The notes: generated from the letters alone by a model not told the origin. A stretch of 64,000 nt of DNA from a bacterium (GCA_023150945.1 JAKLJX010000018.1:62001-126000), one strand, 5' to 3'; positions 18,639 through 28,227 are shown, counted from the first letter of the stretch. Numbers and translations: made by a program.

Positions 18639-20075
18639 ATGTTCCGCATACTCTTTCTCGCGCTGCTCGGCGTCGCGACCGTGCTCCCGGCGCAAACCCC
18701 GGCCAAAGGAGGATGGCAGCTCGGCCGCGCAGCCGCACCCCTGCCCGGCTTGCGTTCCAATTCCATCAGTGATCTGGTGGTTCATCAGGGTGAGATTTGG
18801 CTGGGGACCAGCCGCGGCGTGGCGCGCTCTGCTGATGGCGGCCAGACCTGGGTGACCCATACTCATGATAATGGATTGCCGCGCGGCGGAGTCTCCGGCT
18901 TGGCAGTCACCGACAGCATTGTCTGGGTCGCCACGGCGTTTGATTCTCTCGTTCCCGAAGGCCTGCTGCCGGCCGGCGGCGGTCTGAGCTATTCCACCGA
19001 TCACGGCGCCACCTGGACGCGCGTGCCGCAACCGACGCCTTTCAACACCGTGATCCAAAACATCACCTACGACATTGCGCTGCATCCCACCGGTGTTTGG
19101 ATCGCGAGCTTCGGCGGCAGCGTCTCCACCTCGAGTGATCGCGGCAAAGCCTGGCGCTCGGTGCCGCCGGATTCGTTCTTTCTCGATGTTGCCAACAACC
19201 TCAATCATCGCGCCTTCTCCGTGCTCAATGCCGACGGCGTGCTGTATGTCGGCACCGCCGGCGGAATCAACCGCTCGATCGATGGCGGCCTCACCTGGAC
19301 GAACTTCTCACATCAAAACCAGGCGCAACCGATCTCCGGAAATTTTGTCGTCGCGCTTGGCCAACAGAAATGGCAGGGCCGTGAGTACCTCTGGGCTGCG
19401 ACCGTCAATGCTGAAGACCCCGACGAGCGGCGCGCGGTTTCCATCAGTCAGGACGGCGGCTATTCCTGGAGGGTTACCTTGCTGGATGAGTTTGCCCACA
19501 ACTTCGCGTTCAATGGTGTCACGGCCTACGTGGCCACCGACAAAGGCCTGTATCGCTCCGATGATTTCGGCTACACCTGGGCCAAGTTTCCCGATCTCTA
19601 TGATGCCACCGAGCAGCAGCCCTATCTCAGTGATGAATTCTTTTGCGCGGGACAGCTCGGCAATCAACTCTTCGTTGGCGGGCCGGACGGCTTGGCAGTC
19701 ACCGCCAATGAGGGCAACACCTGGACGGTGCTGCGTGGCTCCGTGCCGGCGGGGGAGGCCGGCGAGCCGCGAACCTATGCCTATCCCAATCCGTTTTCGC
19801 CGGCGCGGCACAATCGACTGAACGAGACCGGCTACGTTCGCCTGCAGTACAATACCACCAAGGCCACCACGGTGACCATCAAGGTGTTTGATTTTGCCAT
19901 GGAACTGGTCGCCGAGATCGTCTCCGGCAAGCCGCGCAACAGCAGCGGCAACTACTTTGAAATTTGGGACGGGAAGAACAGCCGCGGCGAGGTGGTGCAC
20001 AACGGCGTTTACTTCTATCGTGTGGAATTGGCGGGCGAGGGCGTGCACTGGGGCAAAGTCATGGTGTTGGATTAG
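18639..20075 (+). CDS. Secreted Asp-box (BNR) propeller protein with FlgD-like C-terminal domain
   Basis: 478-residue exported protein: signal peptide MFRILFLALLGVATVLPAQ, then a sialidase/VPS10-like propeller with seven Asp-box-like motifs (SADGGQTW, STDHGATW, SSDRGKAW, SIDGGLTW, SQDGGYSW, SDDFGYTW, TANEGNTW). The C-terminal 90 residues (YAYPNPFSPARHN ... GVYFYRVEL) are a FlgD-like Ig domain of the type used as a secretion or sorting domain in FCB bacteria. GAGGTGG lies upstream of ATG 18639. The catalytic residues of true sialidases are not evident, so a binding role is more likely than hydrolysis. Confidence 0.8.
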   Translation: MFRILFLALLGVATVLPAQTPAKGGWQLGRAAAPLPGLRSNSISDLVVHQGEIWLGTSRGVARSADGGQTWVTHTHDNGLPRGGVSGLAVTDSIVWVATAFDSLVPEGLLPAGGGLSYSTDHGATWTRVPQPTPFNTVIQNITYDIALHPTGVWIASFGGSVSTSSDRGKAWRSVPPDSFFLDVANNLNHRAFSVLNADGVLYVGTAGGINRSIDGGLTWTNFSHQNQAQPISGNFVVALGQQKWQGREYLWAATVNAEDPDERRAVSISQDGGYSWRVTLLDEFAHNFAFNGVTAYVATDKGLYRSDDFGYTWAKFPDLYDATEQQPYLSDEFFCAGQLGNQLFVGGPDGLAVTANEGNTWTVLRGSVPAGEAGEPRTYAYPNPFSPARHNRLNETGYVRLQYNTTKATTVTIKVFDFAMELVAEIVSGKPRNSSGNYFEIWDGKNSRGEVVHNGVYFYRVELAGEGVHWGKVMVLD

Positions 20076-20176
20076 AGTGCATGGTTTTGGTGGGTTGATG
20101 CAGCAATCTTTTGCCCTGCCCACGGCTTTCGCGGCGGGGTGACCGAGAACACCGTTTTGAAAGAGAATCCGATCAT

Positions 20177-21088
20177 ATGTCAGGCAAAAATCTTCTCCGC
20201 GGCCTCCTGCTGCTCGTCTGCCTGCCGGTTTTCGCGCCGGCACAAGAGGCGGGCAAGTCCGGGCTGGCTTTTTTGAAAATCGGCGTGGGCGGCAGAGCCG
20301 CAGCGTTGGGCGAGGCTTACGTGGCGTTGGCGCAGGATGCAACTGCGATCTATTGGAATCCCGCCGGCTTGGCGCAAGCGCAGGGCACGCAGCTTGCCTT
20401 CAGCCACCTGGAGTGGTTGGAGAGCGTCAATCATGATTTCTATGCCGTCAGCTTTGCGGGATTCGGCGGTGTGCTCGGCCTGGGCTTGACGACGCAAAGC
20501 ATTCCCGATATCGAAGTCCGCGACCGGCCGACCGCGGAGCCGATCGGCACTTTTGATGGCCGTGATTTGGCACTGGCACTGGCGTATGGCAGGAAGCATG
20601 GCGCTTCGCTGGCGTGGGGTCTCGCCGCCAAGTACCTCTACGAAAAAATCTACCTCAACTCTGCCAACGGCTTTGCCCTTGACCTCGGCGCGGGATGGCA
20701 GGCCCCGGGCTCGCCGGTGCGCCTCGCGGCCAGCGTGCAAAACCTGGGCAAGATGGGCGCGCACGCGCGCGAAGATATTGCGCTGCCGGCTTTGCTGCGT
20801 GCCGGTGCTGCCTATCAACTTGCTTCTACCGGCGGCGATCCGGCGTTTGCGCTCACCCTGGAAAACGCGCTGCTGTTCAAAGGCGGCAATGCGGTGAGTG
20901 CGGGCCTGGAATATTGGCCGAGGCACGGCATTGCCGGCCGTGCCGGCTATCAATTGGGCCGCGAGAACCGCGGGTTGACCGCCGGTTTTGGCGCGAACCG
21001 CGGCAGCTTCACGTTGGATTACGGCTACCTGCCTTTCCGTAACGACTTGGGTGCCACGCATCGCTTTGCCCTGCTGGTCAAGCTCTGA
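20177..21088 (+). CDS. PorV/UPF0164-like outer-membrane protein (second copy)
   Basis: 303-residue protein with signal peptide (MSGKNLLRGLLLLVCLPVF). The mature start GLAFLKIGVGGRAAALGEA followed by DATAIYWNPAGLAQ is the classic PorV/UPF0164 pattern, closer to consensus than the copy at 16429-17397. The rest alternates amphipathic strands and ends with a short hydrophobic strand (FALLVKL), as expected for an outer-membrane barrel. ATG 20177 is chosen for the signal peptide. Its neighbour carries a FlgD-like sorting domain, so a part in surface export is plausible but unproven. Confidence 0.82.
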   Translation: MSGKNLLRGLLLLVCLPVFAPAQEAGKSGLAFLKIGVGGRAAALGEAYVALAQDATAIYWNPAGLAQAQGTQLAFSHLEWLESVNHDFYAVSFAGFGGVLGLGLTTQSIPDIEVRDRPTAEPIGTFDGRDLALALAYGRKHGASLAWGLAAKYLYEKIYLNSANGFALDLGAGWQAPGSPVRLAASVQNLGKMGAHAREDIALPALLRAGAAYQLASTGGDPAFALTLENALLFKGGNAVSAGLEYWPRHGIAGRAGYQLGRENRGLTAGFGANRGSFTLDYGYLPFRNDLGATHRFALLVKL

Positions 21089-21284
21089 GCCGGCGCAACC
21101 TTTTTCCGGCAATCAGCGTCTTAAGAAACGCTTTCAATTTCGTTATGCCGTCTGCGGCGGGGTGCGGCGCCGCTATAGTTTATGGCATCGAGCAGACACC
21201 AATCGGGGCTGCTCGCCCGTGTTCAACGTTTCGGAGTTTCGTTCCAACTCTCCGGTCTCACCCCGCCACAATTCGAGGTGCGCG

Positions 21285-22916
21285 ATGAAGCCTTTCGGAA
21301 GTCACAAAGTTTGGATGGCAACCTTTGCCGTGGTGACCGTTTCCTCCCTCGCACTGTTCGAGCCTGCCAGCCTGGTGCCGTGGGAGCGGCTGCAGCGCAA
21401 CAACAACCTCTATCAGGAGATGATGCGGTTCAGTGAAGCGCTCAACGCGGTGAACAGGTATTATGTCGAGGAAGTCAAAACCCAAACTTTGGTGGACGGC
21501 GCCATTTCCGGTATGCTCGGCAAACTCGACCCGCATTCGGTCTTCATTCCGAAAGACCAGCTCGAGGAAGTGACCGAGAAGTTCGAAGGCCATTTTTTTG
21601 GCATCGGCATCGAGTTTCTCATTGTCAAGAAGTGGCCGACCGTGATTGCCCCGATTGGCGGCTCGCCCTCCGAGCGCCTGGGGCTGCGCGCCGGTGACCA
21701 GATCGTGCAAATCGAAGGCAAATCGACCTACAACCTCGATCAGGAGGAAATCATCCGGCAGCTCCGCGGCCCGCGCGGCTCGCAAGTCCGCATCACTATT
21801 CAGCGCCCCGGTTTTGATTCGACCTTCGAGGTGACCATCACGCGTGACCGGATTTCCATCTACAGCGTCGAGCCGGTTTTCATGGTCGACGATCGCACCG
21901 GCTACATCGGCATGAAGCGCTTTTCCAAAACCACCGCGGAGGAACTGGAAAACGCGCTCACCAAGCTGGAAGCACAGGGCATGCGCCAGGTCATTCTTGA
22001 TTTGCGCAGCAATGCCGGCGGCTACCTCGATCAAGCCGTGGAAGTGGCCGACAAATTCATCGAGCGCGGTCGCAAAATCGTCTACACCCGCGGCCGCATC
22101 CCCCAAGCCGACGATGATTACTTCGCCACCGACGACGATCACCATGCGCAAGTTCCCATGATCATCCTGATCGACCACGGCTCGGCCAGCGCTTCCGAGA
22201 TTGTCGCGGGCGCGGCGCAGGATTGGGATCGCGCGCTGATCGTGGGCGAAACCAGCTTCGGCAAAGGTTTGGTGCAGACGCAAATCGGCTTGAAGGACGG
22301 CTCGGCGATTCGCGTCACCACCGCCAAGTACTACACCCCCAGTGGCCGGTTGATTCAGCGGCCTTACGAGAATGGCAACTTCAGTGAGTACGTCAACGAG
22401 GCCTACGATGATGTCGACCCCAATGCCACCCCGGATTCCACCCAAAACCGGCCGGTTTACAAGACCAGCGCCGGCCGCGGCGTCTTCGGCGGCGGCGGTA
22501 TTACGCCCGACGTGCGCATCAAGTGGCTGTTGCCCTCGCGCTTCACTTATGATTTGATCATCTCCAACGTGTTTCTGGAATTCGCCAGCGACTACGCCAG
22601 CAAGAACCGCCAACTCGCGAATGATTTCGAGAGTTTCAAAGAGACGTGGACACCGAGCGAGCGCGTGCTCGCGGATTTGCGCCGGTTGAGCGACGCGAAA
22701 GGCATCAAATTCGATCAGGCAAGCTGGACTGCCGACCAGGGCATGATCAAGCTGATGTTGAAGAAGGAAATCGCCCTGCACTTGTGGGATCGCGAGCATG
22801 CCGCGCAGGTGGAGATTCGCGAAGACCCGCAGTTTCAGCAGGTGCTGCGCCTTTTCCCACAGGCAGAGAAACTCGCGGCCATGGGAGAAGGCGGTCAGCG
22901 CGTGCGCAAGAATTGA
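21285..22916 (+). CDS. C-terminal processing peptidase (S41, CtpA/Prc)
   Basis: 543-residue S41 protease. A hydrophobic N-terminal segment exports or anchors it. A PDZ domain follows (APIGGSPSERLGLRAGDQI, residues about 95-185), then the tail-specific protease core with the catalytic serine in HGSASASEIVAGA and the lysine in ETSFGKGLVQT. The C-terminal 150 residues form the helical extension seen in longer family members. Such enzymes trim or degrade periplasmic proteins, for example lipoproteins and peptidoglycan hydrolases. ATG 21285 follows GAGGTG; the longer upstream frame lies in the PorV-like gene. A strong terminator follows at 22937. Confidence 0.92.
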   Translation: MKPFGSHKVWMATFAVVTVSSLALFEPASLVPWERLQRNNNLYQEMMRFSEALNAVNRYYVEEVKTQTLVDGAISGMLGKLDPHSVFIPKDQLEEVTEKFEGHFFGIGIEFLIVKKWPTVIAPIGGSPSERLGLRAGDQIVQIEGKSTYNLDQEEIIRQLRGPRGSQVRITIQRPGFDSTFEVTITRDRISIYSVEPVFMVDDRTGYIGMKRFSKTTAEELENALTKLEAQGMRQVILDLRSNAGGYLDQAVEVADKFIERGRKIVYTRGRIPQADDDYFATDDDHHAQVPMIILIDHGSASASEIVAGAAQDWDRALIVGETSFGKGLVQTQIGLKDGSAIRVTTAKYYTPSGRLIQRPYENGNFSEYVNEAYDDVDPNATPDSTQNRPVYKTSAGRGVFGGGGITPDVRIKWLLPSRFTYDLIISNVFLEFASDYASKNRQLANDFESFKETWTPSERVLADLRRLSDAKGIKFDQASWTADQGMIKLMLKKEIALHLWDREHAAQVEIREDPQFQQVLRLFPQAEKLAAMGEGGQRVRKN

Positions 22917-22936
22917 CCGGACTTGTTTGTTTTCCG

Positions 22937-22968
22937 AAAAAAGGGCGCTCTCACCGGCGCCCTTTTTT
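22937..22968 (+). terminator. Rho-independent terminator after the CtpA gene
   Basis: A6-GGGCGC (22937-22948), 8-nt loop, GCGCCC-T6 (22957-22968). The stem extends through the A/T tracts, so it could work in both directions. It separates CtpA from the ExbB operon. Confidence 0.85.
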
Positions 22969-22985
22969 ATTGGCCCAGAATTGCC

Positions 22986-23014
22986 TTGACATTCAAAGCA
23001 AACTTCTCTAAGCT
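22986..23014 (+). promoter_or_regulatory. Promoter of the exbB-exbD-exbD operon
   Basis: TTGACA (22986-22991), 17-bp spacer, TAAGCT (23009-23014). Predicted start near 23021, which excludes the frame extension back to 22923 and supports GTG 23076. Confidence 0.55.
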
Positions 23015-23075
23015 TTTCGCCACTCATTGCTCCGCAACGAATTCCCTCTCAACTTGGCTCGCAGGAGATGCCGGC

Positions 23076-23708
23076 GTGGAAGGTTACTCGGTCTTGCAGT
23101 TGTATCAGGACGGCGGTGGTTTCATGCATCCGATCTTGATTCTGTTTGTTATTGGATTGGCGATCAGCTTGGAGCGCTTTTGGACCTTGTCACGCTCGAA
23201 CGTAGATCCCCGAAAATTCCTGCCGCGGATCCGGGCGGCAATGCAATCCGGCGGCATTGCGGAGGCGCTGGCCGTGTGCAATCAGACGCGCGGACCGGTG
23301 GCCGCCATCTTCAATGCCGGCCTGCAACGGGCCGATCGCGGGCTGGATCAGGTGGAAAAGGCAATCATCAACACCGGCGCGGTCGAAATGGCTTTTCTGG
23401 AAAAAAACCTGGTCTGGCTCGCCACCGTGATCTCCCTCGCGCCGCTGCTGGGCTTTCTCGGCACGGTGTGGGGTATGATTCTCGCCTTCAAAGCCATCGA
23501 AATGGCGAATGACATCAGCCCCTCGATCGTGGCCGGCGGCATTGCCGTGGCCCTGATCACCACACTCTTCGGCTTGATCGTCGCGATCATCATCCAAACC
23601 TGCCACAACTATTTCGTCAGCCGCATCGACAAACTCGTCATCGACATGGAAAAGAGTGCGTTTGAGCTGGTCGAAGCGCTGGTCGAGCAGCAGGGCAGCC
23701 GGCGATGA
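23076..23708 (+). CDS. MotA/TolQ/ExbB proton channel family protein
   Basis: About 210 residues. It has three membrane segments: FMHPILILFVIGLAIS near the N-terminus, and two in the C-terminal half (LATVISLAPLLGFLGTVWGM and IAVALITTLFGLIVAIII) with the family pattern LLGFLGTVWGMI. With ExbD it forms an inner-membrane proton channel that drives TonB- or Tol-type envelope processes. GTG 23076 follows AGGAG at 8 nt. The stop overlaps the first ExbD gene (ATGA). No tonB, tolA or receptor gene is beside it. Confidence 0.9.
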   Translation: MEGYSVLQLYQDGGGFMHPILILFVIGLAISLERFWTLSRSNVDPRKFLPRIRAAMQSGGIAEALAVCNQTRGPVAAIFNAGLQRADRGLDQVEKAIINTGAVEMAFLEKNLVWLATVISLAPLLGFLGTVWGMILAFKAIEMANDISPSIVAGGIAVALITTLFGLIVAIIIQTCHNYFVSRIDKLVIDMEKSAFELVEALVEQQGSRR

Positions 23709-24100
23709 TTCGCAGGCCCGAACGCCGGATGCCCGAGATTCCCACGGCCTCGCTGGCAGACGTGGCTTTTCTTATCCTCATCTTCTTTCTCGCCACCACC
23801 AACATCGACGTTGAAAAGGGTATTCGACTGACGCTGCCAGCCAAGGGCGCGGCCACCGTCGTGGCGCGCACGGATCTCGTCACGCTTTTGATCAATCCCC
23901 AGGGTGAAATTCTGCTGGACGAGCAGGAGGTGGCGCCCGCGGCGATCAAAGATCTACTGCAGCCGCGGCTGGCGGCCAATCCCAAGTTGATTGTCTCAGT
24001 GAAAGCGCATCCGCAGGCGGAATATCGCATCTATCTCACGGTGATCGATCAAATCAAGCAAGCAGGGGGGAGGCGTATTTCAATTGCGGAGCCGGACTGA
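23705..24100 (+). CDS. ExbD/TolR family protein (first copy)
   Basis: 131-residue ExbD/TolR protein: short basic N-terminus, one membrane helix (ASLADVAFLILIFFLATTNI) with the conserved aspartate that takes part in proton transfer, and a periplasmic domain ending with VIDQIKQAGGRRISI. ATG overlaps the ExbB stop and its own stop overlaps the next gene (TGATG), so the three proteins are made together. Confidence 0.9.
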   Translation: MIRRPERRMPEIPTASLADVAFLILIFFLATTNIDVEKGIRLTLPAKGAATVVARTDLVTLLINPQGEILLDEQEVAPAAIKDLLQPRLAANPKLIVSVKAHPQAEYRIYLTVIDQIKQAGGRRISIAEPD

Positions 24101-24522
24101 TGCCGCTGCGATTCCAGCGCAAAGCGCGCATTGCCGCGGGCATTCCCACGGCCTCGTTGCCGGATATCGTGTTTCTGCTGCTGATCTTCTTCATGGTCTC
24201 GACGGTGTTCAAGCAGTATGCGGGATTACCGGTGACCCTGCCGCAAGCGCGCATGATCGAGAAACTGCCGGGCAAGCGCGATGTGGCCTATATCTGGATC
24301 GACCGGAGCGGCCGCCTCCTCATCGACGACAAGATCGTGGGTTTGGAGGAAATCAAAACAATTCTGGCCGACCGGCGCAGCGATCCGTTGCATCCGCTCA
24401 AGGCGGTGGCGCTGCGCATTGACGAAACCGTGAAGATGGAGCACGTTTACGCGGTGCAGGAGCAATTGCGCGCGGCCGAGGCTTTGAATGTGCTGTACGC
24501 CGCGCGACCCTCCGGCCAATGA
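24100..24522 (+). CDS. ExbD/TolR family protein (second copy)
   Basis: 140-residue paralogue of the preceding gene: membrane segment SLPDIVFLLLIFFMVSTVF with the conserved aspartate, then a periplasmic domain (DVAYIWIDRSGRLLIDDKIV). ExbD pairs are frequent in FCB bacteria, where hetero-dimers may replace the usual ExbD dimer; that reading is inference. Translationally coupled by TGATG at 24098-24102. Confidence 0.9.
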   Translation: MPLRFQRKARIAAGIPTASLPDIVFLLLIFFMVSTVFKQYAGLPVTLPQARMIEKLPGKRDVAYIWIDRSGRLLIDDKIVGLEEIKTILADRRSDPLHPLKAVALRIDETVKMEHVYAVQEQLRAAEALNVLYAARPSGQ

Positions 24523-24556
24523 GGTGGCAGGCCTTTTCTGCCGGCGACGGCGTCAA

Positions 24557-24590
24557 CAAAAACGCCCCCAAGTACACACATTGGGGGCGT
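24557..24590 (-). terminator. Rho-independent terminator of the TPR gene
   Basis: Perfect 10-bp stem (ACGCCCCCAA at 24562-24571 with 24581-24590), 9-nt loop. On the minus strand it is followed by a T-rich tract (TTTTGTTG), so it ends the leftward TPR transcript about 55 bp after its stop. Confidence 0.75.
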
Positions 24591-24644
24591 GGAGGGTGTG
24601 GAAGGTAGCCAGTTCCAACGCAGCCGGGTGGGAGCAGGCACGTA

Positions 24645-25916
24645 CTAATATGTCCCAGCCGCAGCGAGAATTTTCTTGGCCTCGGGATAGGAGAGCGCGC
24701 GATCGAGGTTGTTGTTGGTGCTCTTCACGATTTCCCGGCAAATGTCGAGCGCCTGGCTCTTGTTGCCCAGTTTGAGATTGGCCTTGGCCAGCAGCAGCTT
24801 CTGAAAGGGATCGTCTTGATCCGACTTCTCCAAGTGTTCGGCTGCGGCTTCGCTGTCACCGCTCTCCAGCTTGAGATAACCCGCCAGGTAGTGATAGGCC
24901 TTCCAAAACTCTTCTCCCCGTTCGCCGCCGGTCTCAATCATCATTTTGATTTGATCGGCGTATTGCTGGGCTTCGCCGTGGCGGCCCATCTTTGCCAACG
25001 TTCTCGCTTTGCCGTGAAACACGCGGCCAAACCAAATCTTCTTCTCGATGCTGTCGAGCGCGCTGCCGGGCACGGAACGATAGCCGGTCTCATAGCATTT
25101 CAGGGCTTCTTCCAGCCGGCCGAACTCCAGATTGACACGGCCCATGTAGTTCCAAATCCAAACATCGGGGAAATTCTCCGCCGAGCCGTTGCGGCGGTAG
25201 CGGCTGTGGAACTCCTGCATCATTTCCAATGCCTGATCCGGCTTGTTTTCGTAGATGCTGGTCAACGCCAGGCCGGAAAAAGGCGCAAACGGCGAGGCCT
25301 CGGCTGATACTTTGCTGAGCGCGAGCTGATAGTACTCCCGCGCCTTGGCATATTGCTCCTGCAGCAGATGGCTATCGCCGAGTTGGGAATAAACCCGCGC
25401 ACTGTTGCCATCGATTTTGATGGCCGCTTCATAGAATCTGATGGCCTCGGCATACTGCCCCAGTTGCTGATGCAATTGCCCGAGCACCATGCAGATGCGG
25501 CGTTCGCCCGGGTAATCCTTGCGCAGTTTGGTGAGAATGGCGATGGCCTTTTCGTTGTTGTTGTTGAGCGCCTGCGTCGTGGCTTCGACAAAGAGCTGCT
25601 CGCCTGGCGAGGCCTTCGCCGCCAGCTTGAGCGCCTTGTCCAGCGCGGGCTGGCGGTCTTTCGCGGGAGTAAACACCGCAACCAGGAGTTGCCCCATGGC
25701 AAAGTTGGAATCCGCTTGCACACTCTTCTGTGCAAGCGCTTGCACTTTGCGGAACGGCTCAAAAGACTCAATGCCTTTCACCGTCTCCCGATAGTAGTTT
25801 TTGGCCTCCTCCGATTTGGAGGTGAGCGGAAGTTGCTTTTGGCTGTGACCGGCAGTCGCCAGAACACCGGCCAGCAGAAAGGAAATGACAATTGGTTGAC
25901 GCGGATGAATCTTCAT
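24645..25916 (-). CDS. Secreted tetratricopeptide-repeat protein
   Basis: 423-residue protein with a signal peptide ([19 protein letters not shown] ... GHSQ) and many TPR helix pairs, for example [40 protein letters not shown] and [20 protein letters not shown]. It most likely acts as a periplasmic or surface scaffold; no catalytic domain is seen. ATG 25916 follows CTGGAG. Expressed alone, leftward, toward the terminator at 24557-24590. Confidence 0.82.
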   Translation of the reverse strand: MKIHPRQPIVISFLLAGVLATAGHSQKQLPLTSKSEEAKNYYRETVKGIESFEPFRKVQALAQKSVQADSNFAMGQLLVAVFTPAKDRQPALDKALKLAAKASPGEQLFVEATTQALNNNNEKAIAILTKLRKDYPGERRICMVLGQLHQQLGQYAEAIRFYEAAIKIDGNSARVYSQLGDSHLLQEQYAKAREYYQLALSKVSAEASPFAPFSGLALTSIYENKPDQALEMMQEFHSRYRRNGSAENFPDVWIWNYMGRVNLEFGRLEEALKCYETGYRSVPGSALDSIEKKIWFGRVFHGKARTLAKMGRHGEAQQYADQIKMMIETGGERGEEFWKAYHYLAGYLKLESGDSEAAAEHLEKSDQDDPFQKLLLAKANLKLGNKSQALDICREIVKSTNNNLDRALSYPEAKKILAAAGTY

Positions 25917-26091
25917 GGCAAATGCTCCAGGAGAAATTGTTGCGGATTTGGTGGGAGAGACAGCGGCTGCCGGAATTCGTTCAACTTCAACCGGCCAAGT
26001 TCCGGCAAATTCTGCAACCTTTCGGCTAGGCTGCCGTACCAGGGGCACCCAAACTGCCGATGTGTCAATTAGAGAAGAAAGTGATAGAGGC

Positions 26092-26424
26092 ATGATTCCA
26101 TCTGCGATGACAACCACTGCCTTCAACCTGGACGGCTATCGGGTGGCCAGGAATCTGGGCGTCGTGCGAGGCATCACGGTGCGCTCGCGTTCCATTTTCG
26201 GCACCATCGGCGCTTCGCTGCAAACCCTGGTGGGCGGCAACATTTCCCTGTTCACCGAGCTTTGCGAAAAAACGCGCGCCGAGGCCTTCGAGATGATGCT
26301 CCGCCACGCCGCGGAGATCGGCGCCAACGCCGTCGTTGGGATTCGCTATGACGCCAATGAAATCATGCAGGGCGTCACCGAAGTTCTCTGCTATGGAACC
26401 GCGGTTGTCGTTCGCCCGGAATAG
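26092..26424 (+). CDS. YbjQ/UPF0145 family protein
   Basis: 110-residue member of the YbjQ family, a small cytoplasmic pentamer-forming domain of unknown role. Signature segments: [19 protein letters not shown], a central helix [20 protein letters not shown], then [20 protein letters not shown] and [11 protein letters not shown] 26092 follows AGAAGAAAG; the frame continues upstream but has no ribosome site there. It lies 36 bp before the repeat protein gene and may be cotranscribed with it. Confidence 0.9.
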   Translation: MIPSAMTTTAFNLDGYRVARNLGVVRGITVRSRSIFGTIGASLQTLVGGNISLFTELCEKTRAEAFEMMLRHAAEIGANAVVGIRYDANEIMQGVTEVLCYGTAVVVRPE

Positions 26425-26460
26425 TGTTGCCGGCGAGCCGCCGCCCTCATGGAGGCCACG

Positions 26461-28203
26461 ATGAGAAGAATGCTGCTGGTTTTTGTATGCGCCGTCCTGA
26501 CCAGTGCCGCCGGCCAGGCGCAGGAAGTGACGCTGGCTGAAATCCGCAAGGTGCGGCTCCACGAAATCAAGTCCGCCGGCTTTGTGCTCAACCAGAATCA
26601 GACGGTGCGCATCGAAGCCGTCGGCGCGCTCGACAGTGGCCGCGGCCGGCATTTGCTCGCCACCACGGCCTGGATTTTGGACGCGCAGACCCGCAAGGTC
26701 GTCTGGCAGGTACGCCAAGCCGAAGAAAAGCGCCGCAATCGCCGGCTGGTCGAGCTGCAAGACAGCGTCAACCTGCCGGCCGGGGAGTATGAAGTCTACT
26801 TCTCCTCCTTCTACGTCACCGCTTTCAGTTCCGATGAAGTGCAGGATTTGGGTGATGCCATCAGTCATGTGTTCGATAAGATCTTCGAATGGGACCGCCG
26901 CAATGACGAATACAACGAGGAAGTGTACGAGCAGGCCATGGTGGTCATCAAGGGCAACGGCCAGACGGCCACGGAAGAAACCATCGCAGCATGGCGCCGC
27001 CGGCTTCAGTCCGAGGCCATTATCGCCATGAGCGGCCTGTCTGATGGTGTCTATGAGCGTCGCGGCTTCACTCTGGAACGGCCGATGGCGCTTCAGATCT
27101 ACGCCCTGGGAGAACTGCGCTACGAAGACAGCTTTGATTACGGCTGGATCATCGACCAGAAAAGCCATCAGAAAGTCTGGCAATTCACCTATCGTGATTC
27201 CGAGCATGGCGGCGGCGACAAGAAAAACCGCATGGTCAACACCACGCTCTCACTGCCGGCCGGATCCTATCTCGTCTACTTCGTCACGGATGACTCCCAC
27301 TCCAGCCGCTGTTGGAACGCGGCCCCGCCTTATGACCCCAGCTCTTGGGGAATCATGATTCGACCGGTTGATCCGCAAATGAAAGCCTATGCCCGGGCTT
27401 TTGAATACAAAGAACCGGAGGACGCCAACGTGGTGGTCAGGCTCACGCGCGCCGGCGATGACGATTATCTCTCCAAAGGCTTCACGTTGAAGAAACCGCT
27501 TTCGCTGCGCATCTATGCCCTGGGCGAAGGCCGCGACGGCGAGATGTTTGACTACGGCTGGATCACCGAGGCCAAGACCGGCCGCAAAGTCTGGCAGATG
27601 GATTTTCGCGAAACAGATCACGCCGGCGGCGGCAGCAAGAACCGCATGTTTGACAAGATCGTGCGCTTCGAACCGGGCAGCTATGTCGCCTACTTCGTGA
27701 CTGACGGCACGCACTCCTATCGCGATTGGAACACTTCCCCGCCGTTTGACCCCGAGCATTGGGGCCTTACTTTGAGCGCCGTCGATGAAGATTTCAATCC
27801 CAAAATGGTGGCGGAATATGTCGAAGATAAGGAAGCCGGCGTATTGGCCCAGCTCGTACGCGTGCGCCAGGGTGAAAAGCGGTGTACCCGCTTCAATTTG
27901 ACCAAAGCGACTACGGTGCGCGTTTATGCCGTGGGCGAGGGCCGCGACGGTGAGATGTTCGACTACGGCTGGATCGAGGACGCCGCCAGCCGCCGCACGA
28001 TTTGGGAGATGACCTACCGCATGACCGCCCACGCCGGCGGTGACGAGAAGAACCGGCTTTTCAATGATACCATCCTCTTAAAAGCCGGCGAATATGATCT
28101 GTGCTTCGCCACCGATGATTCCCACTCCTTTGGCGCTTGGAATGCTGCACCCCCACATGATCCGGCGCATTACGGCATTACCGTGTACCGCGTCTCGGAT
28201 TGA
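26461..28203 (+). CDS. Secreted protein with four tandem repeats of an unknown domain
   Basis: 580 residues with signal peptide (MRRMLLVFVCAVLTSAAGQA). Three clear repeats of about 138 residues carry the pattern FDYGWI ... W ... KNRM ... PAGSYLVYFVTDDSHS ... WN..PP.DP..WGI; the FDYGWI element falls near residues 222, 360 and 497. A first, degenerate repeat covers the N-terminal 150 residues. The aromatic, glycine-rich motif suggests a beta-sandwich binding domain of the periplasm or surface. ATG 26461 is chosen because GGAGG lies 5 nt before it. No known function is recognised. Confidence 0.72.
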   Translation: MRRMLLVFVCAVLTSAAGQAQEVTLAEIRKVRLHEIKSAGFVLNQNQTVRIEAVGALDSGRGRHLLATTAWILDAQTRKVVWQVRQAEEKRRNRRLVELQDSVNLPAGEYEVYFSSFYVTAFSSDEVQDLGDAISHVFDKIFEWDRRNDEYNEEVYEQAMVVIKGNGQTATEETIAAWRRRLQSEAIIAMSGLSDGVYERRGFTLERPMALQIYALGELRYEDSFDYGWIIDQKSHQKVWQFTYRDSEHGGGDKKNRMVNTTLSLPAGSYLVYFVTDDSHSSRCWNAAPPYDPSSWGIMIRPVDPQMKAYARAFEYKEPEDANVVVRLTRAGDDDYLSKGFTLKKPLSLRIYALGEGRDGEMFDYGWITEAKTGRKVWQMDFRETDHAGGGSKNRMFDKIVRFEPGSYVAYFVTDGTHSYRDWNTSPPFDPEHWGLTLSAVDEDFNPKMVAEYVEDKEAGVLAQLVRVRQGEKRCTRFNLTKATTVRVYAVGEGRDGEMFDYGWIEDAASRRTIWEMTYRMTAHAGGDEKNRLFNDTILLKAGEYDLCFATDDSHSFGAWNAAPPHDPAHYGITVYRVSD

Positions 28204-28227
28204 TCCATTCGAAAATTTCCAACGCGC

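Noticed and set aside
21258-23027. 589-residue open frame on the minus strand opposite the CtpA gene
   Set aside because: It is the antisense shadow of a well-recognised S41 protease in GC-rich DNA and shows no protein family character.
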